This document shows, piece after piece, positions 36,089 to 44,200 of a stretch of 64,000 bases of DNA; position 1 is the stretch's first letter, and each line of letters starts with the position of its first letter. The position numbers and the translations under genes were made by a program. Under the pieces are notes generated by a model. That model did not search any database. It worked only from the letters and a program-made list of their open reading frames with translations, and was not told where the DNA came from. The stretch is from Pseudomonadota bacterium (GTDB lineage: Bacteria > Pseudomonadota > Alphaproteobacteria > Micropepsales > Micropepsaceae), in NCBI GenBank assembly GCA_016201105.1, contig JACQDN010000036.1, positions 22,260 to 86,259 on the forward strand. The letters are read 5' to 3'.

Positions 36089-36547
36089 ATGCGTGCATTC
36101 GATTTTTCCCCCCTTTTTCGTTCCACCGTCGGTTTTGACCGTCTGTTCGACATGCTCGACCAAGGCGTCGCCGATACGCAGTCCTACCCGCCCTACAACA
36201 TCGAGCGGACCGATGAGAACCACTACCGCATCACGGTGGCGGTCGCCGGCTTTGCCGAGAAGGATTTGAATGTGGAAGTGCGCGAGGGCGTGCTCAGCAT
36301 TCTGGGCAAGCGCGAAGACGGCGAGAAAACAGACAAGCAGGGCTTTCTCTATCACGGCATAGCCGGCCGCGCGTTCGACCGTCGCTTTCAGCTGGCGGAG
36401 AACGTCGAAGTCCGCGGCGCCAAGCTCGAGAACGGCCTGCTTCACGTCGATCTGGAGCGCGTCGTGCCCGAGGAGAAGAAGCCGCGCCGCATCGCCATCA
36501 ATGGTCCCGAATTGAGGACCATCGAAGGCAAGGCGAAGGCTGCTTAA
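36089..36547 (+). CDS. Hsp20-family small heat-shock protein (IbpA-like)
   Basis: ATP-independent chaperone of 152 aa that holds unfolding proteins. It begins MRAFDFSPLFRSTVGFDRLF, the standard class A (IbpA/HspA) start, followed by YPPYNIERTDENHYRITVAV at the alpha-crystallin domain, and ends with the conserved GLLHVDLERVVPEEKKPRRI tail (the I-x-I-type anchor is RRIAI). AAGGAGG nine bases upstream is a strong ribosome binding site that appears buried in a hairpin. A sigma-32 type promoter and a terminator show it is a one-gene unit. Confidence 0.96.
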   Translation: MRAFDFSPLFRSTVGFDRLFDMLDQGVADTQSYPPYNIERTDENHYRITVAVAGFAEKDLNVEVREGVLSILGKREDGEKTDKQGFLYHGIAGRAFDRRFQLAENVEVRGAKLENGLLHVDLERVVPEEKKPRRIAINGPELRTIEGKAKAA

Positions 36548-36566
36548 TCAGGCAAATATCGAAATG

Positions 36567-36600
36567 AAAGGGCGCCGGACGCTTCCGGCGCCCTTTCTGT
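36567..36600 (+). terminator. Intrinsic terminator of the Hsp20 gene
   Basis: Stem AAAGGGCGCCGGA/TCCGGCGCCCTTT (13 bp) with loop CGCT, followed by CTGTTTG. Twenty bases after the stop codon. Confidence 0.88.
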
Positions 36601-36664
36601 TTGTATGCGGAGAAGTGAAGCCCTATTCTGATTTGTGGGATTTGACTTTCGACTTTCCGCACAC

Positions 36665-37627
36665 ATGCCCTCCTGGCAAAGCGCTCTCTTCGCCCGTTTC
36701 TCCCGTATCGCGCGCCCGCGCGCGAGCGGCGTGGAGACCGACATCGAGGAGTTGCGCCGCCAATACGACTATCTGACGGATCGCTACGGCGCGATCCAGC
36801 CCGATGCGGTATTCGAGGCCGCAAGCGTCGGCCCCATCAAAGGGGAATGGGTGCGGGTCGATGTCTCCTCGGCGCACCGCATCATCCTTTATCTCCACGG
36901 CGGCGGTTACATCTCGGGATCGCCGGAGACCCATCGTCCGTTGATCGCGCGGCTCTGTCATGCCGGGCAAGCGATTGCTTTCGTGCCGAACTATCGCCTG
37001 GCGCCGGAATTCGCATTTCCGGCGGGGTTGCGCGACGCACTCGATGCCTATCGTCACCTTCTGTCGAGCAAGATTGCGGCGTCGTCTATCATTCTGGCGG
37101 GCGATGCTGCAGGCGGCGGTTTGGCCTTCGCCTGCCTGCTCGCCATCCGCAATGCGGGCCTGGCGATGCCCGCCGGCTGTTTGGCGATGTCACCCTGGGC
37201 GGATCTTTCGCTGACCGGCTGGTCGATGCTGCAGAACGCGAAAAACGATGCGGCTTTGTCCTGGGAACTGCTGTTCGTCAGCGCGCGGCACTATCTGAAG
37301 AAAACCAGCCCCGCCGATCCCTACGCTTCGCCGATTTACGCGAACTTCCGCGACTTCCCTCCGATCATGGTTCATGCCGGCAGCGAAGAGTTGCTGCGCG
37401 ACGATGCCAGCCGCATCGGCGATCGCGCGGCGGAAGCGGGCGTACCTGTAAGCGTGGAAATCTATGACGGTATGCAGCACGTATTTCAGGCCAACGCTTA
37501 TGTGCCCGAAGCCCGGGTCTCGCTGAACCGCTTGGGCGGCTTCATTCGCCAACGCGTTCCCGATCTCGCCCAGCCGGAAAAGCCGGAAGACGGCACGGAT
37601 GCGGAGGTCAACCTCGCAACGGGGTGA
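36665..37627 (+). CDS. Hormone-sensitive-lipase family protein lacking the catalytic serine
   Basis: 320-aa alpha/beta hydrolase fold protein clearly related to the esterase at 28694. The oxyanion motif ILYLHGGGYISGSPETHRPL, the acid in AGSEELLRDDASRIGDRAAE and the His in YDGMQHVFQANAY are all present. The nucleophile elbow reads ILAGDAAGGGLAFACLLAIR: the usual G-D-S-A-G-G has become G-D-A-A-G-G (GCT codon near 37107). It should therefore not work as a serine esterase by the normal mechanism. The frame is otherwise intact. The ATG at 36665 is chosen over 36635; no strong ribosome site is seen at either. Confidence 0.88.
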   Translation: MPSWQSALFARFSRIARPRASGVETDIEELRRQYDYLTDRYGAIQPDAVFEAASVGPIKGEWVRVDVSSAHRIILYLHGGGYISGSPETHRPLIARLCHAGQAIAFVPNYRLAPEFAFPAGLRDALDAYRHLLSSKIAASSIILAGDAAGGGLAFACLLAIRNAGLAMPAGCLAMSPWADLSLTGWSMLQNAKNDAALSWELLFVSARHYLKKTSPADPYASPIYANFRDFPPIMVHAGSEELLRDDASRIGDRAAEAGVPVSVEIYDGMQHVFQANAYVPEARVSLNRLGGFIRQRVPDLAQPEKPEDGTDAEVNLATG

Positions 37628-37696
37628 TCGCGGGCGCTTGCCGCGACGAATTGCGACAAGTCCGACAAACTTCTTCGGCAATGATTCTTTAGTGTG

Positions 37697-38141
37697 CACG
37701 CGAAGCCGCGAAGACGCGGAGGACGTGATGTCAGAACGCACGGTTGAAGATATTACAGCAGAGATTGTGGACGCCGCTTATCACCTTCATTGTGAGATCG
37801 GACCCGGTCTCCTTGAAGCCGTCTATGATACGATCTTGGCTAAAGAGCTTGAGCGGCGCGGATTCCGCGCCGCTCGACAATTGCCGGTCTCACTGGACTA
37901 CAAGGGGATGAGATTTCGTAATGTTGGCCGCGTCGATTTATTGGTCGAAGGTCAAGTTGTTGTCGAAATCAAATCGGTAGAACACTTGGCCCCTGTACAT
38001 CTCAAGCAACTATTGACCTATTTGCGTCTCCTGAAGCTACCCATCGGGCTCTTGATCAATTTTGGCGCTCCGACGCTGAAAGAGGGTTTGCGACGAGTGG
38101 TCAACGGGCTCGCGCCCTCCGCGTCTTCGCGGCTTCGCGTG
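37697..38141. mobile_element. GxxExxY gene bracketed by a perfect 26-bp inverted repeat
   Basis: Left arm 37697-37722 begins CACGCGAAGCCGCGAAGACG; right arm 38116-38141 is its exact reverse complement over all 26 bases, and neighbouring bases do not match. The left arm ends five bases before the start codon and includes the ribosome binding site; the right arm encodes the protein's last residues. The unit is lower in GC than the flanks. No target duplication or transposase is seen, so mobility is inference. Confidence 0.55.
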
Positions 38142-38153
38142 AATCAGCGTTGA
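37728..38153 (+). CDS. GxxExxY family protein, PD-(D/E)XK nuclease-like
   Basis: 141-aa protein of the GxxExxY family (TIGR04256 type). It has VDAAYHLHCEIGPGLLEAVY with the name-giving G-x-x-E-x-x-Y, then GRVDLLVEGQVVVEIKSVEH, whose D...E-x-K spacing fits a PD-(D/E)XK nuclease core, and LKQLLTYLRLLKLPIGLLIN. GGAGGAC precedes the ATG at 37728; a longer frame from 37599 is unlikely. The last residues (PSASSRLRVNQR) are read from the right inverted-repeat arm. Multicopy families of this protein are known in many genomes; its biochemical role has not been established to my knowledge. Confidence 0.87.
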   Translation: MSERTVEDITAEIVDAAYHLHCEIGPGLLEAVYDTILAKELERRGFRAARQLPVSLDYKGMRFRNVGRVDLLVEGQVVVEIKSVEHLAPVHLKQLLTYLRLLKLPIGLLINFGAPTLKEGLRRVVNGLAPSASSRLRVNQR

Positions 38154-38193
38154 CCTAACAGCTGGCTCGTCGGTTTCAGGGGTAGTGCAGGGT

Positions 38194-39489
38194 CTAGGCG
38201 CTGGCGGCCAAGGTTGGAGTGCTGAGGCTTTCGGCCAGAATGGCAGGGAGCTTGGCGCCGAGGGTTGTTGCGCCCGTCAGTTCCGCATCGCGCAGATCGG
38301 CGTCGGAAAAATTGGAATAGCTCAAATCGGTTTCGCCGAATTTTACGCGGCGCAAATCGGCGCCGCGAAAATCGGCATAGCGCGCTTCGGCCGCATCGAA
38401 TCGGGCCGGCAGCAGTCGTGCGTCGGAAATCAGAAGGGGCCCGAGCTTGGCGTCGCGCAAGTCGGCATTGTTGAGTTTGGCGCCCATGAAATTCACACCG
38501 CGCAAATCGGCGCCGCAAAGTTTCGTCGCGCGCAGATCGGCGCCGGCGAGGTTGCTGCCCTGCAGCGAGGCGCCTTCGAGATTGACGCCATAGAGCATGG
38601 CGCCCGGAGCAATAAGAGCGGTAAGCGCGCGATGGGCAAGCGAACGGATGCCGCGCAAGTCGGTGTCGGTGAGATCGGCCGGCCGGCCTTCGCGGCCGTC
38701 GGTTTCCACCCAGCGCGAATGGGATTCCAGCATCTCTTCCAGCGGTGTCGAAAGCTTTTCGATCGCACGGCCGGTGGGCGCGTCGGTCAGCGCATTGGTG
38801 AGATTGGCGCCGTCGAGCACGACCCGCGACATGCGCGCACCGATGAGGATTGAGCCGGTCAGATCCGCGCCCGTCATGTTGCAGCCGGTGAGGTCGGCGT
38901 TTTCCAGATTGGCGCCCGTCAGCTTGGCATCGCGCAAATTCGCCCGCGTGAGCTTGCAATCGCGCATGATGGCGTCGGTGAAGTCGGCCTGGATTGCCAT
39001 CGCGCCCGTCATCTTGGCGCGCTCGAGATTGGCGGAGTGCAGAAGCGCGGCCGGCATTTCCGACGGCCCCACATCGTGCTGCAGCACGCGAAGATTTCCA
39101 TAGCGGTCTTTTTCCGCGATCGTGCCTTCGCGCAGGTCCGCTTCATACAAATCCGCGCCGATCAAATTGGCCCCGCGCAGACAGGCGCCGCGCATGTCGG
39201 CCCGGCGCATGCTCGCAGCGGTCAGATTCGCGCGACGCAGATCGGCGCCGAAGAAGCTCGCCGAATCGAGCCGCGCTCCGGTGAGGTTGGTCTCTTCGAG
39301 AATGGCTCCGGTAAAATCTGCGTCAGCCAGATTTCGGCTCGAAAGATCCAACCCCGACAGATCGCAAAATGCGAAAACGGCGCGCGCCCCGCCCATTCTC
39401 CCGGCGTAAAGCATTTCATGGCGGGCGGCGGCGGCGGCGGCCTGCTTTTGCGTGAGCTTGGAGAAGCTGATGCGGCTTTCGGGCATCAT
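38194..39489 (-). CDS. Pentapeptide-repeat protein
   Basis: About 431 aa, mostly A-(D/N)-L-x-x repeats forming right-handed quadrilateral beta-helices. Three repeat blocks are seen: residues 40-120 (LSGLDLSSRNLADADFTGAI), 150-235 and 300-420. Between them lie non-repeat segments, about 120-145 (GTIAEKDRYGNLRVLQHDVG) and 240-295 (EEMLESHSRWVETDGREGRP). The N-terminus has an alanine-rich helix (KLTQKQAAAAAARHEMLY). No signal peptide, so cytoplasmic. The open frame extends upstream to 39795 but the N-terminal Met pair at 39486-39489 is the plausible start. Pentapeptide proteins can mimic DNA or serve as scaffolds; the role here is unknown. Confidence 0.86.
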   Translation of the reverse strand: MMPESRISFSKLTQKQAAAAAARHEMLYAGRMGGARAVFAFCDLSGLDLSSRNLADADFTGAILEETNLTGARLDSASFFGADLRRANLTAASMRRADMRGACLRGANLIGADLYEADLREGTIAEKDRYGNLRVLQHDVGPSEMPAALLHSANLERAKMTGAMAIQADFTDAIMRDCKLTRANLRDAKLTGANLENADLTGCNMTGADLTGSILIGARMSRVVLDGANLTNALTDAPTGRAIEKLSTPLEEMLESHSRWVETDGREGRPADLTDTDLRGIRSLAHRALTALIAPGAMLYGVNLEGASLQGSNLAGADLRATKLCGADLRGVNFMGAKLNNADLRDAKLGPLLISDARLLPARFDAAEARYADFRGADLRRVKFGETDLSYSNFSDADLRDAELTGATTLGAKLPAILAESLSTPTLAASA

Positions 39490-39633
39490 CAGGATGAACG
39501 GCTTTCTTAACGAAATTGCCCCAGGCAGGAATAGTGCGCCGGACCCCGCTAACACCTGATTAAAAAAAGAAAAGCTGAGTTTTTTCCACCGCTTCCGGGC
39601 TAGCCTTGGGAGGTTGAATTTGGTTATGGTCCC

Positions 39634-39692
39634 CCTCCGCGGGAGCCACTGGGGTGTCGCCGCAGGCTCAAGACGGGTCCTTACCCGTCCCG
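39634..39692 (+). promoter_or_regulatory. Structured leader upstream of the autotransporter gene
   Basis: Nested hairpin CCCC-CTCC/GGAG-GGGG around 39631-39657, then GACGGGT/ACCCGTC at 39672-39689, about 45 bases before the TTG start. It matches no riboswitch I can name. Confidence 0.35.
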
Positions 39693-39732
39693 GCATCAGT
39701 CCACAGGCCGAGACACAAAAAAGAGGTTCGTC

Positions 39733-42700
39733 TTGAACAAGCGTGCGTTGATGATGACAGCCGCTGCTGTCGCACTGTTGTCCGGAAATGCCCACGCGGA
39801 CACCGATGTCACGACGGCCACCACGACGGCTTTGTCCACGAGCACGGCAGGCAATATCACCATCGAAGCGAACGGCTCGATTACCATCAAGGCCGCCAGC
39901 CCCGTCGTCACCATTAATTCGAGCAAGACGCTCCTCAACAAAGGCACGATCAGCAACAAGGACACGACTTCCGCCGTCGGCGTAAAGATCGATCTGTCGT
40001 CCGCGTCATTGACCGGATCGTTGGAGAATGACGACGTCATCGATCTGACGGGAACGGGCACCAACAAGATCGGTGTGCTGCTCGTCGGTGCGAACGCGTT
40101 CAACGGCAATCTGCTGTTTGTCGCCAATTCCAAAGTGACGGTGACGGGCGACAACAGCGTCGGCTTGGAGATCGCCAGCACGTCGATTTTGAACGGCAAT
40201 CTTACGATCAACGGCAACATCACGGCATTATCCGCAACGACAACCGCTGCGACCAACCCGACGGCCATTCGGATCGACGGCACTGTAAACGGCAACATCT
40301 CGGTTGGCGGCGCGGTCGGCGCGGTCGGCAGCAATGCCCAAGCCTTCATCATGACGGGAAACTTGCTGGGAAGTTTCACGAACAAGGGCTCGATCAATGC
40401 CAGCGGCACGACTACGCCGAGCAGCACGGCGACCAATCCGGAAGCCGGTATCGGCTTGGGCATCGGCGGGAATGTGACCGCAGGCATCCTGAACAGCGGA
40501 CCCACCAGCCCCGGTGACACCACAGCGCGTGGCCTCATCAGCACCTCCGGTCAGGCGCAGACGATTCTGATTTCTCCCGGTGTCGGCGGCATTACGCCTT
40601 TGAGCGGCATCACGATCGGTCTTTACGCAGATGCGACGCTGGGGACGCAGTACAGCTTCATCAACCGCGGCACGATCAGCGCTTCTCCGCTGAGTCCGAA
40701 TTTGAATGCCGAAGCGTTTAAAGTGGTCGGTTCGAGTAACACGATCAATGTCACATTCAGTGGCGGCCTGTTCAACTCCGGATCGTTCGATGCGGTGACA
40801 TCCAACGATGCGACGTTCACCGGCTCCAACCTCGCGGCGGCCGTCTGGATCGGCAACTACGCCACCGTTCCGAAGATCGTGAACGACAAGACCGAGTCCA
40901 ATCAGGGCGTCATCGCTGCAACGGTGTCCGGCCCAAAGGGCGGAGCGGCGTATGCGATTCGCTTCGATCCGCTCGCCAATCAGTCCATCAACACGAGCAT
41001 TACCAACAGCGGCATCATCAGCGCCGTGGCGGCGACGAGCGATACCACGATCGGTACCTTGGCGGCCTACGGCATCCTCGATCAGTCGGGCACCATCAAC
41101 TTCATCAACAATACGGGGACGATCAGCGCCCAGGCCACCAAGCTCGACGGCAATTCGCAAATAGCGGTTGCCGCCGATCTCTCTGCGAACACCACCGGCG
41201 TTACGTTTCTCAATGGCACTGGCTCGACTGTTGTCGGCGACGTCGACTTTGGCAGCGGCAACGATACCTTCACCATTATCGGCGCCGCCGGCTCCGGGAA
41301 TACGTCTCAAATGGTCGGCGATCTGAATTTCGGCGGCGGCGCCGGTACCGAGCAGCTGACGATCGGTAACTACGCCACTGTCACGGGCGCGCTTAATGAA
41401 TTGCTGGGCAGTAGCCTGAATGTCGAAGTCATGGCGCAGGGTACCTTGAACCTGACCAATGGCATCAACGGCGCCTCAGGGAATAACTTCAATGTCAATT
41501 CCAACATTTTCACAGTCCATTCCGGCGGCACGCTGGGAATCGCGCTGTCGCAGGCGTTCGATAACAGTCCTTTCGCAATTATAGATGCCAGCTCTTCCGC
41601 CACGTTGGAAACCAATTCCACGATGAAATTGACCTTCGGGTCGTTCCTGACAGTTACGGGGAACACCGCAGAGTTCATCCTAATCGACACGCCACTAAAC
41701 CAACTCAGCGTCGATCTCGCACAATTGCGCAGTCAAGTTTGTACGAGCACAACAGCGGGCGGTGACATCCCCTTCTTCTTTAAGGATGGCGCAAGTTGTT
41801 TGAATACGGTCGTCAACGCCTCGACGAATCATTCGGAGCTTGTGTTGTCATTGATACCCAAGACCCGTGACGAGCTCGGTCTCGTTCCCGGAACCTTCGG
41901 TTATCAGCTTTTCCCCTATGTGAATAAGGCCCTGGCGTTGGACGACGAACTCGGCGCCGGCATCATCAATGGGATCAACAGCACAGATGATGCGAAGGCG
42001 GCTTACGCCGCTTTCGCGCCGGATGTGACGGGTTCCTCGCGTGCGATTGCCATCGCATTGACGGACCAGGCGACTGGGCCGGTGGCGGCACGCCAGCGGG
42101 CTCTGCGCATGTACGCCGCCCAGCAAGGCAGTGTGACGATGTGGGGGCAGGAGTTCGTCCAGCGCTTGAATGAATCCGGAAATGCGGCCGGTGGACAGTT
42201 CCGCAACACCGGCTTCGGCTTTGCGCTTGGTCTGGACGGCGGCGATCCCTTTGACGGTCGCTATGGCGGCGCGTTCACGTTCTATTCCGGTGACACGTCC
42301 GAGCAGGCGCCGCGCGACTCTAAGACCACTTCCGAATGGTACATGCTGACCGGTTACAGCGATTGGCGCGGCAAGGGTCTATTCTTCGACAGTCAGGTCT
42401 CCTTCGGTTATGGCGCGCTCACCGGTACGCGCCGTCTCAATATCGGTGGCGTCTCGCGTGTGGCCAGTGACAGCCGCAAAAGTTTGTTGCTCGCTGGCGG
42501 GTTCACCACGGGCGTCGTGTTTGCCGGCGGTGGAACCGTGTTCACGCCGCAGTTCAGCGTCGACGGCCTGACCATGCGTGAGGACGGCTATACCGAAGTG
42601 GGCGGCGGAAAGGGCTTCGATCTGAGCGTTCAGCCTTACTACGCTCAATCGCTGCGCGGTTATCTCGGTGCCAGCCTGCGCCAGGATTTGAATTTCGGCG

Positions 42701-42969
42701 ACTTCTATCTGCAGCCCGAAGCGCGCGTCGGCTATCGCTACGACTTCCTCAACGATCCCGCCAGGATCAAGGCGTCGTTCCCGAGCGTCGTGCCCATCTC
42801 GCAGTTCACCCTTACCGGACCCGATCCGGGCAAGGGCAATCTGGTGGCCGGCGGCAGCATTTCGACAACCACCGGCGCTTGGTCGATCGGTTTGAACTAC
42901 GACTTCTTGCGCGCGCAGGACGGCAGCACCTCTCAGACCGGCACGATCAGTCTCATCGGACGTATCTAA
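39733..42969 (+). CDS. Autotransporter with C-terminal outer-membrane beta-barrel
   Basis: Type V secretion protein of 1078 aa. Signal peptide MNKRALMMTAAAVALLSGNA is followed by a passenger of about 700 residues rich in Gly, Thr, Asn and Ser with beta-helix repeats (NKGTISNKDTTSAVGVKIDL; FINNTGTISAQATKLDGNSQ). The barrel domain covers about residues 800-1078 (SVTMWGQEFVQRLNESGNAA to GTISLIGRI). Two cysteines near residues 670-695 lie in a loop before the barrel. Start is TTG with AAGAGG six bases upstream. Passenger function unknown; surface adhesion is a common role. A hairpin terminator follows. Confidence 0.9.
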   Translation: MNKRALMMTAAAVALLSGNAHADTDVTTATTTALSTSTAGNITIEANGSITIKAASPVVTINSSKTLLNKGTISNKDTTSAVGVKIDLSSASLTGSLENDDVIDLTGTGTNKIGVLLVGANAFNGNLLFVANSKVTVTGDNSVGLEIASTSILNGNLTINGNITALSATTTAATNPTAIRIDGTVNGNISVGGAVGAVGSNAQAFIMTGNLLGSFTNKGSINASGTTTPSSTATNPEAGIGLGIGGNVTAGILNSGPTSPGDTTARGLISTSGQAQTILISPGVGGITPLSGITIGLYADATLGTQYSFINRGTISASPLSPNLNAEAFKVVGSSNTINVTFSGGLFNSGSFDAVTSNDATFTGSNLAAAVWIGNYATVPKIVNDKTESNQGVIAATVSGPKGGAAYAIRFDPLANQSINTSITNSGIISAVAATSDTTIGTLAAYGILDQSGTINFINNTGTISAQATKLDGNSQIAVAADLSANTTGVTFLNGTGSTVVGDVDFGSGNDTFTIIGAAGSGNTSQMVGDLNFGGGAGTEQLTIGNYATVTGALNELLGSSLNVEVMAQGTLNLTNGINGASGNNFNVNSNIFTVHSGGTLGIALSQAFDNSPFAIIDASSSATLETNSTMKLTFGSFLTVTGNTAEFILIDTPLNQLSVDLAQLRSQVCTSTTAGGDIPFFFKDGASCLNTVVNASTNHSELVLSLIPKTRDELGLVPGTFGYQLFPYVNKALALDDELGAGIINGINSTDDAKAAYAAFAPDVTGSSRAIAIALTDQATGPVAARQRALRMYAAQQGSVTMWGQEFVQRLNESGNAAGGQFRNTGFGFALGLDGGDPFDGRYGGAFTFYSGDTSEQAPRDSKTTSEWYMLTGYSDWRGKGLFFDSQVSFGYGALTGTRRLNIGGVSRVASDSRKSLLLAGGFTTGVVFAGGGTVFTPQFSVDGLTMREDGYTEVGGGKGFDLSVQPYYAQSLRGYLGASLRQDLNFGDFYLQPEARVGYRYDFLNDPARIKASFPSVVPISQFTLTGPDPGKGNLVAGGSISTTTGAWSIGLNYDFLRAQDGSTSQTGTISLIGRI

Positions 42970-42975
42970 AGCTCT

Positions 42976-43003
42976 TCCGGACGGCACGCGCTGCCGTCCG
43001 GAC
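42976..43003. terminator. Hairpin between convergent autotransporter and threonine aldolase genes
   Basis: Eleven-bp perfect stem TCCGGACGGCA/TGCCGTCCGGA with a five-base loop, directly after the autotransporter stop. The T run is weak, so it may serve as a bidirectional barrier rather than a strong terminator. Confidence 0.65.
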
Positions 43004-43008
43004 CCGTC

Positions 43009-44040
43009 TTATCCCTTCACCGCGGCCAGGAAGCCCGCGATGCTTTGTTCGGGCGTCGCGAAAGACGTTACCAGACGTATGACCGTCTTGCCGTCTTGCG
43101 GATTCTCCCATTCGTAGAATTGCGCACCGGCCTTGCGCAGCCGTTTGACCATCTCGTTTGGCATTCGTGCGAACACGGCATTGGCCTGGGGAGCCGTTGC
43201 GATCTCGATATTCGAAATCTCGCGCAATGCTTGGGCGAGTTTCTGCGCCAACGCGTTGGCGCGCGCCGCCTGTCTCAGCCAAAGATCGTGCGACACATAG
43301 GCTTCAAGCTGCGCCGATACGAAACGCGTCTTGGAGAGAAGATGTCCGCCCTTCATGCGGCGATACTCGAAATCGCCAACGAGCGCGCTATCGAAAAAAA
43401 CCACCGCCTCGGCGCCGAGTGCGCCGTTCTTGGTGGCGCCGAACGAGAGCGCATCGACGCCTGCACGCCATGTGATATCGGCCGCAGAGCACCTCAGATG
43501 CGCCACTGCGTTGGCGAAACGTGCCCCGTCCATATGCAATTTCATGCCGTGCGATCGGGCGATGCCTGAGATCGCCTTGATTTCGTCGACCGAATAGACC
43601 GTGCCGCGTTCGGTGGCTTGCGTGACGGAGACCGCCGCGGGCTGAACGCTGTGCGGGTCGCCCTTGCGAAGTCTGGAGATGGCCGTCTCCAGGGCGGGTG
43701 GAGAGAGTTTCGCCTCGGAGCCGTCGATGGGAATGAGTTTCGCACCGTGGGCGTAGAATTCCGGCGCGCCGCATTCATCCACGGCGATATGGCTGTCGGT
43801 GTGGCAGAAGATGGCGCCGTACGGCGGCACCAGCGTGGAAAGCGAAAGCGCGTTGGCGGCCGTACCCGTGATGACGGGGAACACGCTCACGTCGCGCTCG
43901 AACAGATTGGAGAATATCCCCTTCAGCCGCGCCGTGACGGCATCGCGGCCATAGGGAGGGGCAGTGTCTTCATTGGCGGCGGCAATGGCGGCGAGGATTT
44001 CGGGCGCCGCTCCATAGGCGTTGTCACTGACAAAGTTCAT
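43009..44040 (-). CDS. Low-specificity L-threonine aldolase
   Basis: PLP enzyme splitting threonine (or allo-threonine) to glycine and acetaldehyde; 343 aa. It begins MNFVSDNAYGAAPEILAAIA, has PYGRDAVTARLKGIFSNLFE, the PLP Asp in GMKLHMDGARFANAVAHL, and the Schiff-base lysine in DALSFGATKNGALGAEAV, the family signature. The start at 44040 fits family members; the 32-codon upstream extension is not conserved-looking. Monocistronic, convergent with the autotransporter. Confidence 0.93.
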   Translation of the reverse strand: MNFVSDNAYGAAPEILAAIAAANEDTAPPYGRDAVTARLKGIFSNLFERDVSVFPVITGTAANALSLSTLVPPYGAIFCHTDSHIAVDECGAPEFYAHGAKLIPIDGSEAKLSPPALETAISRLRKGDPHSVQPAAVSVTQATERGTVYSVDEIKAISGIARSHGMKLHMDGARFANAVAHLRCSAADITWRAGVDALSFGATKNGALGAEAVVFFDSALVGDFEYRRMKGGHLLSKTRFVSAQLEAYVSHDLWLRQAARANALAQKLAQALREISNIEIATAPQANAVFARMPNEMVKRLRKAGAQFYEWENPQDGKTVIRLVTSFATPEQSIAGFLAAVKG

Positions 44041-44200
44041 GGCTCGATTTTCCCTCTGGCGGACCCAGACTAGCTCATCTGCCCGGCTCAAACAGGCAGT
44101 TCGGGCCGGTTCCGCCTTGACGCAGCGGCGCTTCAAAGCCGCTTTTCAAGCCGCGCGATAGATGCACAATCGAAGCCTCGACATTGGGCAAGAGGGTTCT

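Noticed and set aside
37697..38141. A standard insertion sequence
   Set aside because: No DDE or Y1 transposase is encoded between the inverted repeats; only the GxxExxY gene is present.
39634..39720. Cobalamin riboswitch before the autotransporter, because of GGAGCCACTGGG
   Set aside because: The other conserved blocks (B12 box and the 3' kissing-loop part) are not in the right order or spacing.
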